Assembly: GCA_045586905.1 (NCBI GenBank)
Contig: JAZNBF010000044.1
Span: 1-44,281, forward strand
DNA: 44,281 nt
Reading direction: 5' to 3'
Source of the DNA: RGIG1828 sp045586905
GTDB taxonomy: Bacteria; Bacillota; Clostridia; UMGS1810
This document shows positions 1 to 7,946 of the stretch, piece after piece. Position 1 is the stretch's first letter. Each line of letters opens with the position of its first letter. Position numbers and translations under genes: made by a program. The notes beneath the pieces were generated by a model. The model saw nothing but the letters and a program-made list of their open reading frames with translations. It was not told where the DNA came from and did not search any database.

Positions 1-117
1 GGTGCTACAACCTTCTGGGAGACGGAAAGCGGATCATCTGATTTTGACAATGCAGGAAGTCTTTGCCATGGTTGGTCTGCTACTCCGCTTTATGTTTTTG
101 GTAAATATTTTAATTAA
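1..117 (+). CDS. C-terminal end of a glycoside hydrolase, alpha-L-rhamnosidase (GH78)-like; partial
   Basis: Reading frame 1 is open from the window edge and stops with TAA at 115-117, giving the last 38 residues of a protein. The fragment begins GATTFWETE and continues with SLCHGWSATPLY. That pairing (GATT-[FI]-W-E, then a short acidic stretch, then CHGWSA-P) is typical of the end of the six-hairpin (alpha/alpha)6 catalytic domain in bacterial alpha-L-rhamnosidase-like enzymes. The gene is followed directly by a strong terminator. Family assignment rests on this short motif only; the substrate cannot be judged and the start lies outside the window. Confidence 0.6.
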   Translation, partial: GATTFWETESGSSDFDNAGSLCHGWSATPLYVFGKYFN

Positions 118-118
118 C

Positions 119-152
119 AAAAAGACCTTTTCAATATTGAAAAGGTCTTTTT
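119..152. terminator. Bidirectional rho-independent terminator
   Basis: A perfect 34-bp palindrome. The left arm AAAAAGACCTTTTCAAT is immediately followed by its reverse complement, with A5 on one side and T5 on the other. It lies between the stop of the glycoside hydrolase fragment (+) and the stop of citrate synthase (-), so it can terminate both convergent transcripts. Confidence 0.9.
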
Positions 153-153
153 G

Positions 154-1500
154 TTATCTCTCGTCGAGTGGAACATAAATTTTTGATTTGTTTTTGCAAA
201 GACTTTTATATGCCGGTCGGATTATTCTTTCCGAGCAGGTAACCTCCTCAAGTCTGTGAGCACACCAGCCTGCTACTCTTGCGATGGCAAATAGGGGAGT
301 GTACATTTCGGTTGGTATCTTAAGTGTGTTATACACAAGACCTGAATAGAAATCAACATTAGCACACAAATCTTTTGAAGAGCCTTTGACATCAGCAAAT
401 ACCTTCGGCGCAAGCTTTTCTACTCTGTCATAAAGGTCAAATTCGTGAGATAGCCCTTTTTGTTCCGAAAGCTCTTTTGCCTTTACTTTCAAAAGCTCTG
501 TTCTCGGGTCAGACAAGGTATATACTGCATGGCCCATACCATAAATAAGACCTGTTCTGTCGTTAGCTTTTCTTCTTACTATTTTTTCAAGATAGTCATA
601 TATTTCATTGTCATTTGTCCAGTCTTTAACATTTTTCATGATGTTGTCCATCATTTTCACAACCTGGAGGTTTGCACCACCATGCTTTGGACCTTTAAGG
701 GAGCTTATAGCACCTGCAATAGCAGAGTATGTATCGGTGCCCGAAGATGAAAGCACTCGGCAGGTAAAAGCAGAGTTATTACCGCCACCGTGCTCAGCAT
801 GGAGCATAAGAGCAGCATCAATTACTTCGGCATCAAGCTCGGTAAATTCTTTTGTGGGATTAAGCATACGAAGCAGATTCTCGGCAATACTGAGGTGTGA
901 CTTGGGTTGATGCATAATAAGACTTTTATGATCAAAATGATGTCTTTTCACGTTATATGCATACACAGCAATGAGCGGCATTCTTGCAAGCAGCTGCAAA
1001 GACTGACGCAAAATGTTTTCCATTGTATTTTGATCGGGATTGTCATCATATGAATACAAAGTAAGCACCGATCTTGCCATTTTATTCATTATATCGCGGC
1101 TTGGAGCTTTAAGTATCATATCTTCTGTAAAATAGTCGGGAAGAAATCTGTATTCGGCCAGAAGCTCGCAAAATGTCTCAAGCTCTTTTTTTGTGGGGAG
1201 CTGACCGGTAATTAAAAGATAGGCTATTTCTTCAAAGCCGAATCTTTTGTTTATGCCGGCGTTGGTTACAAGGTCTTTAATGTCATAGCCTCTGTAAGAG
1301 AGTTCGCCGTGAATTGGTGTTTTTTCGTCTTCTGAAACAACGTATCCGTGAACTTCACTGATGTTGGTAAAGCCTGCAAGAACACCCGAACCGTCCTGAT
1401 TTCTCAGACCTCTTTTGATGTTGTATTTGTTGTAGGTGTAATTTTCGGTTGTGTAGGTGCCCTGAGCTTTTGTAAGCATAGATTGCATTTTGTTAGGCAT
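154..1500 (-). CDS. gltA: Citrate synthase
   Basis: A 448-residue citrate synthase that condenses acetyl-CoA with oxaloacetate at the entry to the oxidative branch of the (often incomplete) clostridial TCA cycle, feeding 2-oxoglutarate and glutamate synthesis. The family's catalytic and binding blocks are present in order: LHAEHGGGNNSAFTCR, GPKHGGANLQVVK, GMGHAVYTLSDPR and the aspartate in CANVDFYSGLVY. The long N-terminal extension before the GYDI block fits the clostridial citrate/2-methylcitrate synthase group. The ATG is preceded by AGAAAGGGG about 12 nt upstream. It is a single gene running toward the bidirectional terminator at 119-152. Substrate choice between citrate and 2-methylcitrate is not settled by sequence alone, but no prp genes are near. 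Confidence 0.93.
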   Translation of the reverse strand: MPNKMQSMLTKAQGTYTTENYTYNKYNIKRGLRNQDGSGVLAGFTNISEVHGYVVSEDEKTPIHGELSYRGYDIKDLVTNAGINKRFGFEEIAYLLITGQLPTKKELETFCELLAEYRFLPDYFTEDMILKAPSRDIMNKMARSVLTLYSYDDNPDQNTMENILRQSLQLLARMPLIAVYAYNVKRHHFDHKSLIMHQPKSHLSIAENLLRMLNPTKEFTELDAEVIDAALMLHAEHGGGNNSAFTCRVLSSSGTDTYSAIAGAISSLKGPKHGGANLQVVKMMDNIMKNVKDWTNDNEIYDYLEKIVRRKANDRTGLIYGMGHAVYTLSDPRTELLKVKAKELSEQKGLSHEFDLYDRVEKLAPKVFADVKGSSKDLCANVDFYSGLVYNTLKIPTEMYTPLFAIARVAGWCAHRLEEVTCSERIIRPAYKSLCKNKSKIYVPLDER

Positions 1501-1531
1501 GTCAATATCAGTCCCCTTTCTTCATGTGAAA

Positions 1532-1561
1532 ATTATAACATATCTGCACTATAAAAATCAA
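1532..1561 (-). promoter_or_regulatory. Probable sigma-A promoter of citrate synthase
   Basis: On the minus strand TTGATT (1556-1561) is followed after 18 bp by TATAAT (1532-1537), about 32 bp upstream of the citrate synthase ATG. Spacing and hexamers are close to consensus; no experimental support. Confidence 0.5.
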
Positions 1562-1660
1562 TCGTATTTCTGATTTAGTTCTATATGCCACAAAAAAACA
1601 ATATAATGTGACAAAAGTCTTGTTGAATTTTACTTTAAATTCATCTGAAACGGGGTAAAA

Positions 1661-2608
1661 ATGAAGGATTTAATTTTAAGAATTGCATTTTTGATGATTG
1701 TACTTATACTTGTTCCTCTAGTTTCTATTCTGATTTCGGATGATGACAAACCAATGAGAGAAAGCAAAAAAATCATAAAAGTATATGACTCCAAAAATGA
1801 TAAGCTGTTTGACACTCAGCTTGACGAATACATTGTAGGAGTTGTGGCAGCCGAAATGCCTGCAAGCTTTCATTCCGAAGCCTTAAAGGCACAATCCGTC
1901 TGTGCAAGAACGTATGCTTTACGAAAGGTTAATAGTGGTCTCCCTGAGCACAATGGAGCGGATGTATGCACAGATTTTTCTCATTGTCAGGCCTACTATG
2001 ACGATGAAACAATGAAAGAAAAATGGGGAAAAGACTATTTTGAAAACTTAAATAAAATACGAAAATGCGTATTCGACACCTCCGGTGAAGTGATAACCTA
2101 CAATGACGAATATGCAATTTCTGTTTTTCATTCGTGCAGTAATGGTAAAACAGAAAATGCAAAAGATGTGTGGGGCGGACACTATCCATATCTTGTTTCA
2201 GTCGATAGCATTGGTGATTTTGAAAACAAAAACTATTCCTCTGCTTGCGTAGTGCCCCAAAATGAATTCATTGATAAAATAAATACCATAGCTGAAAATA
2301 AAATTTCATCAGGGCATATGCCTTACATAGGTGATTTCATAATGACCGATGGGGGTAATGTCGGGAGTGTGACAATTGGTGACAATTCATTTTCAGGCAT
2401 AGATATAAGAAAGCTGTTTTCACTAAAGTCAACTTCATTTACAATTGAAACTAAAGATAATGATATTGTTTTTACGGTGCATGGCAATGGTCACGGTGTT
2501 GGATTAAGCCAATATGGATCAAATGCAATGGCACAGACAGGCTCAGCTTATGATGCTATTTTAGAACACTATTATCAAGGTGTTAAGCTGCAAAACATGT
2601 ATAATTAG
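1661..2608 (+). CDS. spoIID: Stage II sporulation protein D, SpoIID/LytB family lytic transglycosylase
   Basis: A 315-residue membrane-anchored sporulation protein. Residues 7-26 form one hydrophobic segment (LRIAFLMIVLILVPLVSILI). The SpoIID domain follows: LDEYIVGVVAAEMP near residue 52, whose Glu is the family's catalytic acid, then EALKAQSVCARTYAL, DFSHCQAY and the C-terminal GHGVGLSQYG. In sporulating Firmicutes SpoIID cleaves denuded glycan strands at the septum during engulfment, with SpoIIP and SpoIIM. The M23 protein spoIIQ follows after 36 nt, an arrangement common in Clostridia, so the two are probably co-transcribed in the mother cell. The ribosome site (CGGGGT) is weak. It is strong evidence for an endospore former. 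Confidence 0.95.
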   Translation: MKDLILRIAFLMIVLILVPLVSILISDDDKPMRESKKIIKVYDSKNDKLFDTQLDEYIVGVVAAEMPASFHSEALKAQSVCARTYALRKVNSGLPEHNGADVCTDFSHCQAYYDDETMKEKWGKDYFENLNKIRKCVFDTSGEVITYNDEYAISVFHSCSNGKTENAKDVWGGHYPYLVSVDSIGDFENKNYSSACVVPQNEFIDKINTIAENKISSGHMPYIGDFIMTDGGNVGSVTIGDNSFSGIDIRKLFSLKSTSFTIETKDNDIVFTVHGNGHGVGLSQYGSNAMAQTGSAYDAILEHYYQGVKLQNMYN

Positions 2609-2644
2609 TAATGCATTTGCGCACCATACAAACGAGGTGTTTGT

Positions 2645-3331
2645 ATGGAAAAAAACAGAAAGTTTTTAGCAAACAGAAAAGGAATGTATCGGGTAGCTTT
2701 TACAATCTGCATTTTATTTTTGTCAGGCTTGGTTGTAACAGTTACAGAAAATAACCAAAGCACCCAGGCGCCTGTCAGCGTCGCTGATGAGCCACAGGAA
2801 ACTGAAGTAGCCACTGATGTAGAAATAACAAAAATAATCGATGGACTCACCGCCAGAGCAGAAAATCCCGAAATTATAAGCGCTGACAAAACAGAAACTC
2901 CCGCAAATGATATTTCTCACGATCAATCTTTTTCAACGCCGATTTACGGAAAAGTTCAAAAACCATTTAGCATTGATGCTCCGATATATAGCAAAACAAT
3001 GGATGACTGGCGTATTCATCAGGGAGTTGACATATCGTCTGCTTATGGTACCGAAGTTTATTTTGCACAGGATGGTGTTGTGTCCGACATTGGTCATGAT
3101 ATAAATCTCGGCAGCTATATTTCAGTAAAAAACGGGCCATTCGAGCTTAAATATGCTTCGGTTGCGGCAGGTGTTGTTTTTAACATAGGTGACAATGTCT
3201 ACAAAGGTCAGCTTATTGGAACTGTCGATGACAGCTGCATCTCTGAGATTTGCGATGAACCTCATTTGCATTTTGAAATTAAAAAAGACGGGAAGCATGT
3301 TGATCCCACAGAGCTGATTTTCTTCGAATAA
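2645..3331 (+). CDS. spoIIQ: SpoIIQ-like M23 (LytM) peptidase-domain sporulation protein
   Basis: 228 residues with a single N-terminal membrane segment (about 17-36), a low-complexity acidic linker to about residue 95, and a C-terminal LytM/M23 domain. HQGVD (about 125-129) and HLHF (about 206-209) supply the zinc ligands His, Asp and His. The usual Y-x-H-L catalytic histidine is absent: the aligned position reads YASVAAGV, so Ser replaces His. SpoIIQ in the forespore pairs with SpoIIIAH across the engulfment septum. In Clostridia its gene sits next to spoIID, as here. The start is ATG with GAGGTG 7 nt upstream. Annotation as SpoIIQ rests on neighbourhood plus architecture; a generic sporulation M23 endopeptidase is the alternative. 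No strong terminator separates it from convergent radA. Confidence 0.85.
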   Translation: MEKNRKFLANRKGMYRVAFTICILFLSGLVVTVTENNQSTQAPVSVADEPQETEVATDVEITKIIDGLTARAENPEIISADKTETPANDISHDQSFSTPIYGKVQKPFSIDAPIYSKTMDDWRIHQGVDISSAYGTEVYFAQDGVVSDIGHDINLGSYISVKNGPFELKYASVAAGVVFNIGDNVYKGQLIGTVDDSCISEICDEPHLHFEIKKDGKHVDPTELIFFE

Positions 3332-3362
3332 AAAAACGCCCGAATTAAATTCAAACATTTTT

Positions 3363-4751
3363 TTATTTATCGTTTCTGTATTTTTCTATCTTTTTCAGAT
3401 ATGCTATTGCTTCGTTGACATTTTTAACCGGCAAAATCTTGATATCATCTCTTTTTTTTATCTCACCGGCATTTGCTGCAGGAAGTATGCAAAAGTCAAA
3501 TCCCATCTTTGCAGCTTCGTTAATTCTTTGCTCACAAAAGCTTATAGAACGAACCTCACTTGTGAGACCAACTTCACCGAGAATAAGAGTTTTGGAGTCA
3601 ATTATGAAATTTTTGCAGTTAGAGGCAATTGCTGTTATAACTGCAAGGTCAATCGCAGTTTCCACCACCTTGATGCCTCCAACCACATTTATATACACAT
3701 CCTGATTCTGCATAGGGTAGCCAAGCTGCTTTTCAAGTATTGCCACAAGAAGTATAGCTCGGGAAAGGTCAATCCCCGTTGCCATTCTTCTCGGGTTGCC
3801 AAATCCGGTAGGGGAGCAAAGTGCCTGTATTTCAGCAAGAATAGGTCTTGTTCCTTCGAGTGTGCACACAACCGTAGAACCCGACACATCTTCAGGCTTT
3901 CCGTCAAGAAGCATTTTAGAAGGATTTGCAACCTCGCACAGTCCCACATCTTTCATCTCAAATACGCCAATTTCATTTGTTGAACCAAAACGGTTTTTGA
4001 CGGTTCTTAAAATTCTGTAACTCTGTGTGCGCTCGCCTTCAAAGTATAGCACACAGTCCACCATGTGTTCAAGAATTCTTGGTCCTGCAATGTTCCCGTC
4101 TTTCGTCATGTGACCCACCAGAAATATTGCCACACCGTTTTCCTTGGCAAATCTCATAAGATGGAGTGTTGCTTCTCTCACCTGAGTCACACTGCCCGGT
4201 GCAGAACTGATATCGTTTTTATATACGGTCTGAATTGAGTCAATAACAATGACATCGGGCATGAGCTTTTGAGCATGCATCAAAATTGCATCAAGCTCTG
4301 TTTCGGGTAGTATGTATAGCTTGTCACTTGCCACACCAAGTCTCTGCGCTCTTATTTTTATCTGTTCGTCCGATTCCTCGCCAGAAACATAAAGCACATT
4401 TCTCTCTTTGCCTATTTTGTCACATATCTGAAGCAGCAAGGTCGATTTTCCAATTCCGGGATCACCACCCACAAGCACAAGAGAACCTTTTACGATGCCA
4501 CCACCAAGCACATTGTTGAGCTCATTTATTCCCGACGACATTCTCTCATCGGCATCAAAGCTTATCTCCTCAAGCTTTTTTGGCGCAACACGGGTGCTTG
4601 TGTCATTGAAGTTTTTTGGATTGTATCGCGAAGGCTCGATTTCAGCTTCTTCATTCAATGTGTTCCAGCTTCCGCACTTTGGGCATTTTCCCAGCCATTT
4701 GACCGTGGTATAACCGCACTCGGAACACACAAATTTTGTCGTTTGCTTCAT
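3363..4751 (-). CDS. radA: DNA repair protein RadA/Sms
   Basis: A 462-residue RadA, a RecA-like hexameric ATPase that promotes branch migration in homologous recombination. The N-terminal zinc finger is CSECGYTTVKWLGKCPKCG. Walker A is GGDPGIGKST, Walker B lies in DVIVIDSIQT, and the RadA-specific block KNRFGSTNEIGVFEM is followed by the Lon-like C-terminal domain. I choose the ATG at 4751 (MKQTTKF) because GAAAGGG lies at the right distance upstream; an in-frame ATG at 4784 would add 11 unconserved residues and has no ribosome site. It is a single gene with its own promoter. It does not sit with disA or clpC as it does in Bacillus. Confidence 0.95.
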   Translation of the reverse strand: MKQTTKFVCSECGYTTVKWLGKCPKCGSWNTLNEEAEIEPSRYNPKNFNDTSTRVAPKKLEEISFDADERMSSGINELNNVLGGGIVKGSLVLVGGDPGIGKSTLLLQICDKIGKERNVLYVSGEESDEQIKIRAQRLGVASDKLYILPETELDAILMHAQKLMPDVIVIDSIQTVYKNDISSAPGSVTQVREATLHLMRFAKENGVAIFLVGHMTKDGNIAGPRILEHMVDCVLYFEGERTQSYRILRTVKNRFGSTNEIGVFEMKDVGLCEVANPSKMLLDGKPEDVSGSTVVCTLEGTRPILAEIQALCSPTGFGNPRRMATGIDLSRAILLVAILEKQLGYPMQNQDVYINVVGGIKVVETAIDLAVITAIASNCKNFIIDSKTLILGEVGLTSEVRSISFCEQRINEAAKMGFDFCILPAANAGEIKKRDDIKILPVKNVNEAIAYLKKIEKYRNDK

Positions 4752-4823
4752 ATTATAAACCCTTTCGTCCAAAAGTAGTTTCATATGTAAATCAGACGAA
4801 AATCATTTCGCCCGATTGTTTTG

Positions 4824-4852
4824 ATTATACTATATTTTGCTGCGTTTGTAAA
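4824..4852 (-). promoter_or_regulatory. Promoter of radA
   Basis: Minus-strand TTTACA (4847-4852), a 17-bp spacer, then TATAAT (4824-4829). It lies about 70 bp upstream of the chosen radA ATG. Confidence 0.55.
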
Positions 4853-4879
4853 TCTTTTTTGGTAAAATTAAAATCTGTG

Positions 4880-5089
4880 TCAGTTCATCATACCGTTCAT
4901 GTTGTCAGTTAAGTCGTTTTTCATATCGTTTGTTTCGTCTCTTATGTCCTCTTTGAGTCGGGCATTGTTATCCTCCACACTTCTGCTGGTCGAACCGTTG
5001 TTTGTTTCGTTTTCAGTGCCGCTGGAACATCCGATAAGGCCAAGTGAAAGTGCCAAAGATAAAGTTAATGCGATTAGTGTCTTTTTCAT
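4880..5089 (-). CDS. Small secreted lipoprotein of unknown function
   Basis: 69 residues. A type II signal peptide (MKKTLIALTLSLALSLGLIG) is followed by the lipobox LIGC with the lipidated Cys at residue 21. The rest is a short, highly charged and polar tail rich in Asn, Asp and Glu, ending in repeated D-x-N/M residues (KNDLTDNMNGMMN) that look helical. An excellent ribosome site (AAAGGAG, spaced 6 nt) supports the start. It resembles the many tiny lipoproteins of Clostridia that carry only a helical tail. I cannot assign a function. It is divergently arranged from the XRE-cupin regulator. Confidence 0.75.
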   Translation of the reverse strand: MKKTLIALTLSLALSLGLIGCSSGTENETNNGSTSRSVEDNNARLKEDIRDETNDMKNDLTDNMNGMMN

Positions 5090-5193
5090 ATATATCTCCT
5101 TTCAATATCATACAAACAAGTAATATTGTCAAATATATTATTGCACCATTTTGCAACTTAATACGTGCATTTTTTGTAATTTTTTAATAAAAG

Positions 5194-5222
5194 TTGAATT
5201 TTTATGTTTACTTTGTTAAAAT
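5194..5222 (+). promoter_or_regulatory. Possible promoter of the XRE-cupin / acyl-CoA synthetase pair
   Basis: TTGAAT (5194-5199), 17-bp spacer, TAAAAT (5217-5222), 54 bp upstream of the ATG. An overlapping alternative (TTGTTA, 16 bp, TATACT) is nearly as good, so the exact site is uncertain. Confidence 0.35.
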
Positions 5223-5275
5223 AACATTATACAATATACTTGTATTACTATATATGCGAAAGGAGAGGTTATCAC

Positions 5276-5833
5276 ATGAACGAACAAGTTAAGCTTATCG
5301 GTCAGCGTATTCAGGATTTGAGAGAAATAGCAGAGCTTTCTCCCGAAGAGATTGCTGCTTATCTTGAAATACCACTCGAAAAATATCTTGCATACGAAAA
5401 TGGCGAAGACGATATGCCCATCAGCATACTCTACGAACTTGCAAATAAATTTGATGTTGAATTCACCTCTATTCTCTCAGGCGATGCTCCCAAGCTCAGT
5501 GTATATCAATATGTCAAAGCAGGGCAGGGCCTCGGTGTTAAGCGCAGAGAACAATATCAATACAACAACCTTGCTTTTAACTTTGCCAACAAATCATTAG
5601 AACCTTTTTTGGTTACAGTACCACCTTCAAAAGACGAAACCACACTAAACCTCACTTCTCATCCCGGTCAGGAATTTAACTATTGCCTGAAGGGCCGAGT
5701 CTGCATTGTAATCAACGGAAAAGAAATCATCCTCGAAGAAGGCGATTCGCTCATCTTCAACTCAAAATACTGGCATGGCATGAAAGCTCTCGACGAAACT
5801 GAAGCTGTCTTTCTTGCCATAGTCACCGATTGA
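5276..5833 (+). CDS. XRE-family transcriptional regulator with C-terminal cupin domain
   Basis: 185 residues. An N-terminal helix-turn-helix of the XRE/Cro type (about residues 6-60: IGQRIQDLREIAELSPEEIA, then YENGEDDMPISILYELANKF) is joined to a cupin_2 sensor domain (about 110-180: SHPGQEFNYCLKGRVCIVING and EGDSLIFNSKYWHGMKA). Proteins of this build are usually local repressors or activators that sense a small ligand with the cupin barrel. The start is the ATG at 5276, served by AAAGGAGAGG; a longer frame to 5240 lacks a site. It is followed after 25 nt by the acyl-CoA synthetase-like gene, so it probably regulates that gene and itself; the ligand is unknown. Confidence 0.9.
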   Translation: MNEQVKLIGQRIQDLREIAELSPEEIAAYLEIPLEKYLAYENGEDDMPISILYELANKFDVEFTSILSGDAPKLSVYQYVKAGQGLGVKRREQYQYNNLAFNFANKSLEPFLVTVPPSKDETTLNLTSHPGQEFNYCLKGRVCIVINGKEIILEEGDSLIFNSKYWHGMKALDETEAVFLAIVTD

Positions 5834-5858
5834 TTATAATACAGAAAGGTTTTTACCA

Positions 5859-7532
5859 ATGAATCTACTCAGTAAGTTTTTATCACGAACCGAATTCGAT
5901 AGTTACGAAGACTATTACAACAATTTCAAAATCAACCTTCCCGACAATTTTAACTTTGCATATGATGTTGTAGAAGAATATGCACATGTCGCACCCGAAA
6001 AACGCGCACTTGTTTGGTGCAACGATGAAGGCGACGAGGAAATCTTCACCTATTCCCGTCTCAATGCGTTGGTCAATCAGGCGGCAAACTTTTTCAAACG
6101 CATCGGCATAAAAAAAGGCGATGCAGTGATGCTTGTTCTCAGAAGACACTATCAGTTCTGGATTAGCATCTATGCTCTCCACAAAATTGGTGCAGTTGCT
6201 ATCCCTGCAACTCACCTTCTCACCAAGAAAGATATTGTCTATCGTTGCAACAGTGCCGATGTTAAAATGATAATATGCTCAGACAAAGGCGACATCCGCA
6301 AACATGTTGAAGACAGCAAACCCGAATGTGGTACTCTCGATGTATGTTGTATTCTCGGAAGTGAAAAGTTTGACGGTTGGCTCAACTTCGACCTTGAAAT
6401 TCAGTCGGAATCGATAGAATTCCCAAGACCTACCGGTAGCGATGCCACATGTAACTCTGACCCCATGCTCATTTACTTCACATCCGGCACCACCGGCAAT
6501 CCCAAGATGGTTCTCCACACCTTTACATATCCTCTTGGTCACATTTCCACGGGCAAATACTGGCACAATGTTGTAGATGACGGTCTTCATCTTACCGTTG
6601 CCGACACAGGCTGGGCAAAATGCTCCTGGGGCAAGCTCTACGGTCAGCTCATTGCAGGCACTGCACAGTTTGTATATGATTATAGCGACAAATTTGTCCC
6701 CACCGACCTTTTGGAGATGATTGTAAAATATCGCATAACCACTTTCTGCGCTCCACCCACGATTTATCGTTTCTTTATCAAGTCCGATATGTCAAAATAT
6801 GACCTGTCATCACTTCGTCACATTTCAACTGCGGGCGAAGCGCTCAACCCCGAAGTTTTCAGTCAGATTCAATCTGCAACAGGCCTCGGTGTATACGAAG
6901 GCTTTGGTCAGACCGAATCACCAATCCTTCTTGGCACCTATATGTGGGATACCCCAAAACCCGGCTCCATGGGCAGACCTGCCGCGGGCTTCAAGGCAAG
7001 ACTTTTGCGTGATGATTTCACCATTTGCGATCCCGGTGAAATCGGTCAGATAGCTTTCGATATCACAGAAGGCAAACCCCTTGGTGTTCTCGATTGTTAT
7101 TACAGAGATCAGGAAAAAACCGATTCTGTTTTTTCTCATGGCTACTATCTCACAGGCGACCTTGCATGGTGTGACGAGGATGGTTTCTACTGGTATGTCG
7201 GCAGAGCAGATGATGTTATTAAAAGCTCAGGCTATCGCATAGGACCATTTGAGGTTGAGAGTGCTCTCATGGAGCATCCTGCAGTGTTTGAAACAGCCAT
7301 CACAGCAGTTCCCGACGAAATCAGAGGTCAGATTGTAAAAGCTACCATAGTGCTCACCAAAGGCTACAAGCCCTCCGATGAACTCAAAAAAGAGCTTCAG
7401 AATCATGTCAAGAAAACCACTGCTCCCTACAAATATCCCCGTATAGTTGAGTTTGTTGATGAACTTCCCAAAACCATTTCAGGCAAAATCAAACGTGCTC
7501 AGCTTAGGGATGACGATAAAAACAAAAAGTAA
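5859..7532 (+). CDS. AMP-forming acyl-CoA synthetase (medium-chain/acetyl-CoA synthetase-like)
   Basis: 557 residues of the ANL adenylate-forming superfamily, which activates a carboxylic acid with ATP to an acyl-AMP and then forms the CoA thioester. Visible motifs are the P-loop YFTSGTTGNPKM (about 206-217), ADTGWAKCSWGKLYG typical of the acetyl-/medium-chain acyl-CoA synthetase branch, GFGQTES, YLTGDLAW with VGRADDVIKSSGYRIGP, and the C-terminal PKTISGKIKR whose Lys is the adenylation lysine. The length is normal. It shares an operon with the XRE-cupin regulator and is followed by a terminator. The codon third positions are notably C-rich compared with recJ or uvrC, suggesting good expression. 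The acid substrate cannot be read from sequence. Confidence 0.9.
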   Translation: MNLLSKFLSRTEFDSYEDYYNNFKINLPDNFNFAYDVVEEYAHVAPEKRALVWCNDEGDEEIFTYSRLNALVNQAANFFKRIGIKKGDAVMLVLRRHYQFWISIYALHKIGAVAIPATHLLTKKDIVYRCNSADVKMIICSDKGDIRKHVEDSKPECGTLDVCCILGSEKFDGWLNFDLEIQSESIEFPRPTGSDATCNSDPMLIYFTSGTTGNPKMVLHTFTYPLGHISTGKYWHNVVDDGLHLTVADTGWAKCSWGKLYGQLIAGTAQFVYDYSDKFVPTDLLEMIVKYRITTFCAPPTIYRFFIKSDMSKYDLSSLRHISTAGEALNPEVFSQIQSATGLGVYEGFGQTESPILLGTYMWDTPKPGSMGRPAAGFKARLLRDDFTICDPGEIGQIAFDITEGKPLGVLDCYYRDQEKTDSVFSHGYYLTGDLAWCDEDGFYWYVGRADDVIKSSGYRIGPFEVESALMEHPAVFETAITAVPDEIRGQIVKATIVLTKGYKPSDELKKELQNHVKKTTAPYKYPRIVEFVDELPKTISGKIKRAQLRDDDKNKK

Positions 7533-7568
7533 TTTTTTAGTCCGTTTGTTTCATACTGAATTATAGTT

Positions 7569-7607
7569 AAAAGACTGCTATCAATTTTTGATGGCAGTCT
7601 TTTTTTG
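7569..7607 (+). terminator. Rho-independent terminator after the acyl-CoA synthetase
   Basis: A stem of about 15 bp with one G-T pair: AAAAGACTGCTATCA pairs with TGATGGCAGTCTTTT around a loop of T residues, followed by T7. Confidence 0.85.
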
Positions 7608-7656
7608 CTTTTTATACATAATAGTCAAAAAAATTCAATATTTTTTAAAAATCCTA

Positions 7657-7685
7657 TTGATTTTTTGTTTTTGTTGTTATATAAT
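7657..7685 (+). promoter_or_regulatory. Promoter of the SLH surface-protein operon
   Basis: TTGATT (7657-7662), exactly 17 bp, then TATAAT (7680-7685). Transcription would start near 7692 and give an untranslated leader of about 255 nt before the ATG at 7947. This long leader is the only gene-free stretch over 300 bases in the window (7533-7946). Confidence 0.6.
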
Positions 7686-7766
7686 TTCATTATATATAAT
7701 GTAATATTGTGTGTTAGTATGTAACACGAATGATTTTACATATTTTATCAATCAAAACAGACGACA

Positions 7767-7892
7767 AAAAGTGCCTGGTGGCATCACCCTCAGAAAGCGT
7801 TGCAAAGAGTAGGGGACACTGTGTTTTATGTACCCGAAGTCACATTATGGATAGCATCAATTTTTCCAACCGTTTTCCGATGGCGCACTTTT
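7767..7892 (+). promoter_or_regulatory. Structured 5' leader element of the SLH operon, class unknown
   Basis: Within the leader, AAAAGTGC (7767-7774) pairs with GCACTTTT (7885-7892), enclosing 110 nt. Inside are a GGTG-GCAT-CACC hairpin (7777-7788) and a hairpin GGG-G-ACA / TGT-A-CCC (7812-7835). The 3' part is less clear. A separate small hairpin GTGTTA/TAACAC lies at 7711-7727. The enclosed region is less AT-rich than its flanks, as in a riboswitch or protein-bound leader. I could not match it to any RNA class I know (c-di-GMP-I/II, c-di-AMP, TPP, SAM, glycine, T-box and 5S rRNA considered). Confidence 0.4.
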
Positions 7893-7946
7893 AAATATAT
7901 ATACAATTTTTCCCTTCTTCACAAAAAATACTTTAGGAGGTAAATT

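Noticed and set aside
460..910. Plus-strand open frames overlapping citrate synthase, and similar frames opposite radA, relA, recJ and thrS.
   Set aside because: They lie antisense to well-conserved genes, lack ribosome sites and show no recognisable protein motifs.
3320..3375. A bidirectional terminator between spoIIQ and radA.
   Set aside because: A and T runs exist on both sides, but the only inverted repeat is a 4-5 bp AT-rich one (GAATT/AATTC), too weak to claim.
7766..7893. 5S rRNA, because the leader contains TGCCTGGTGGC and CCGATGGCGC and is about 126 nt long with a closing stem.
   Set aside because: The universally conserved loop B/C sequence (CCCAT-CCGAAC and GAAGTTAAG) is missing and the internal helices do not match. 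The resemblance is limited to short stretches at the two ends, and no 16S or 23S gene is near.
7692..7946. Known riboswitch classes (c-di-GMP-I and -II, c-di-AMP, TPP, SAM, glycine, cobalamin) in the SLH leader.
   Set aside because: None of their conserved core sequences is recognisable, so it is listed as an unclassified structured leader.
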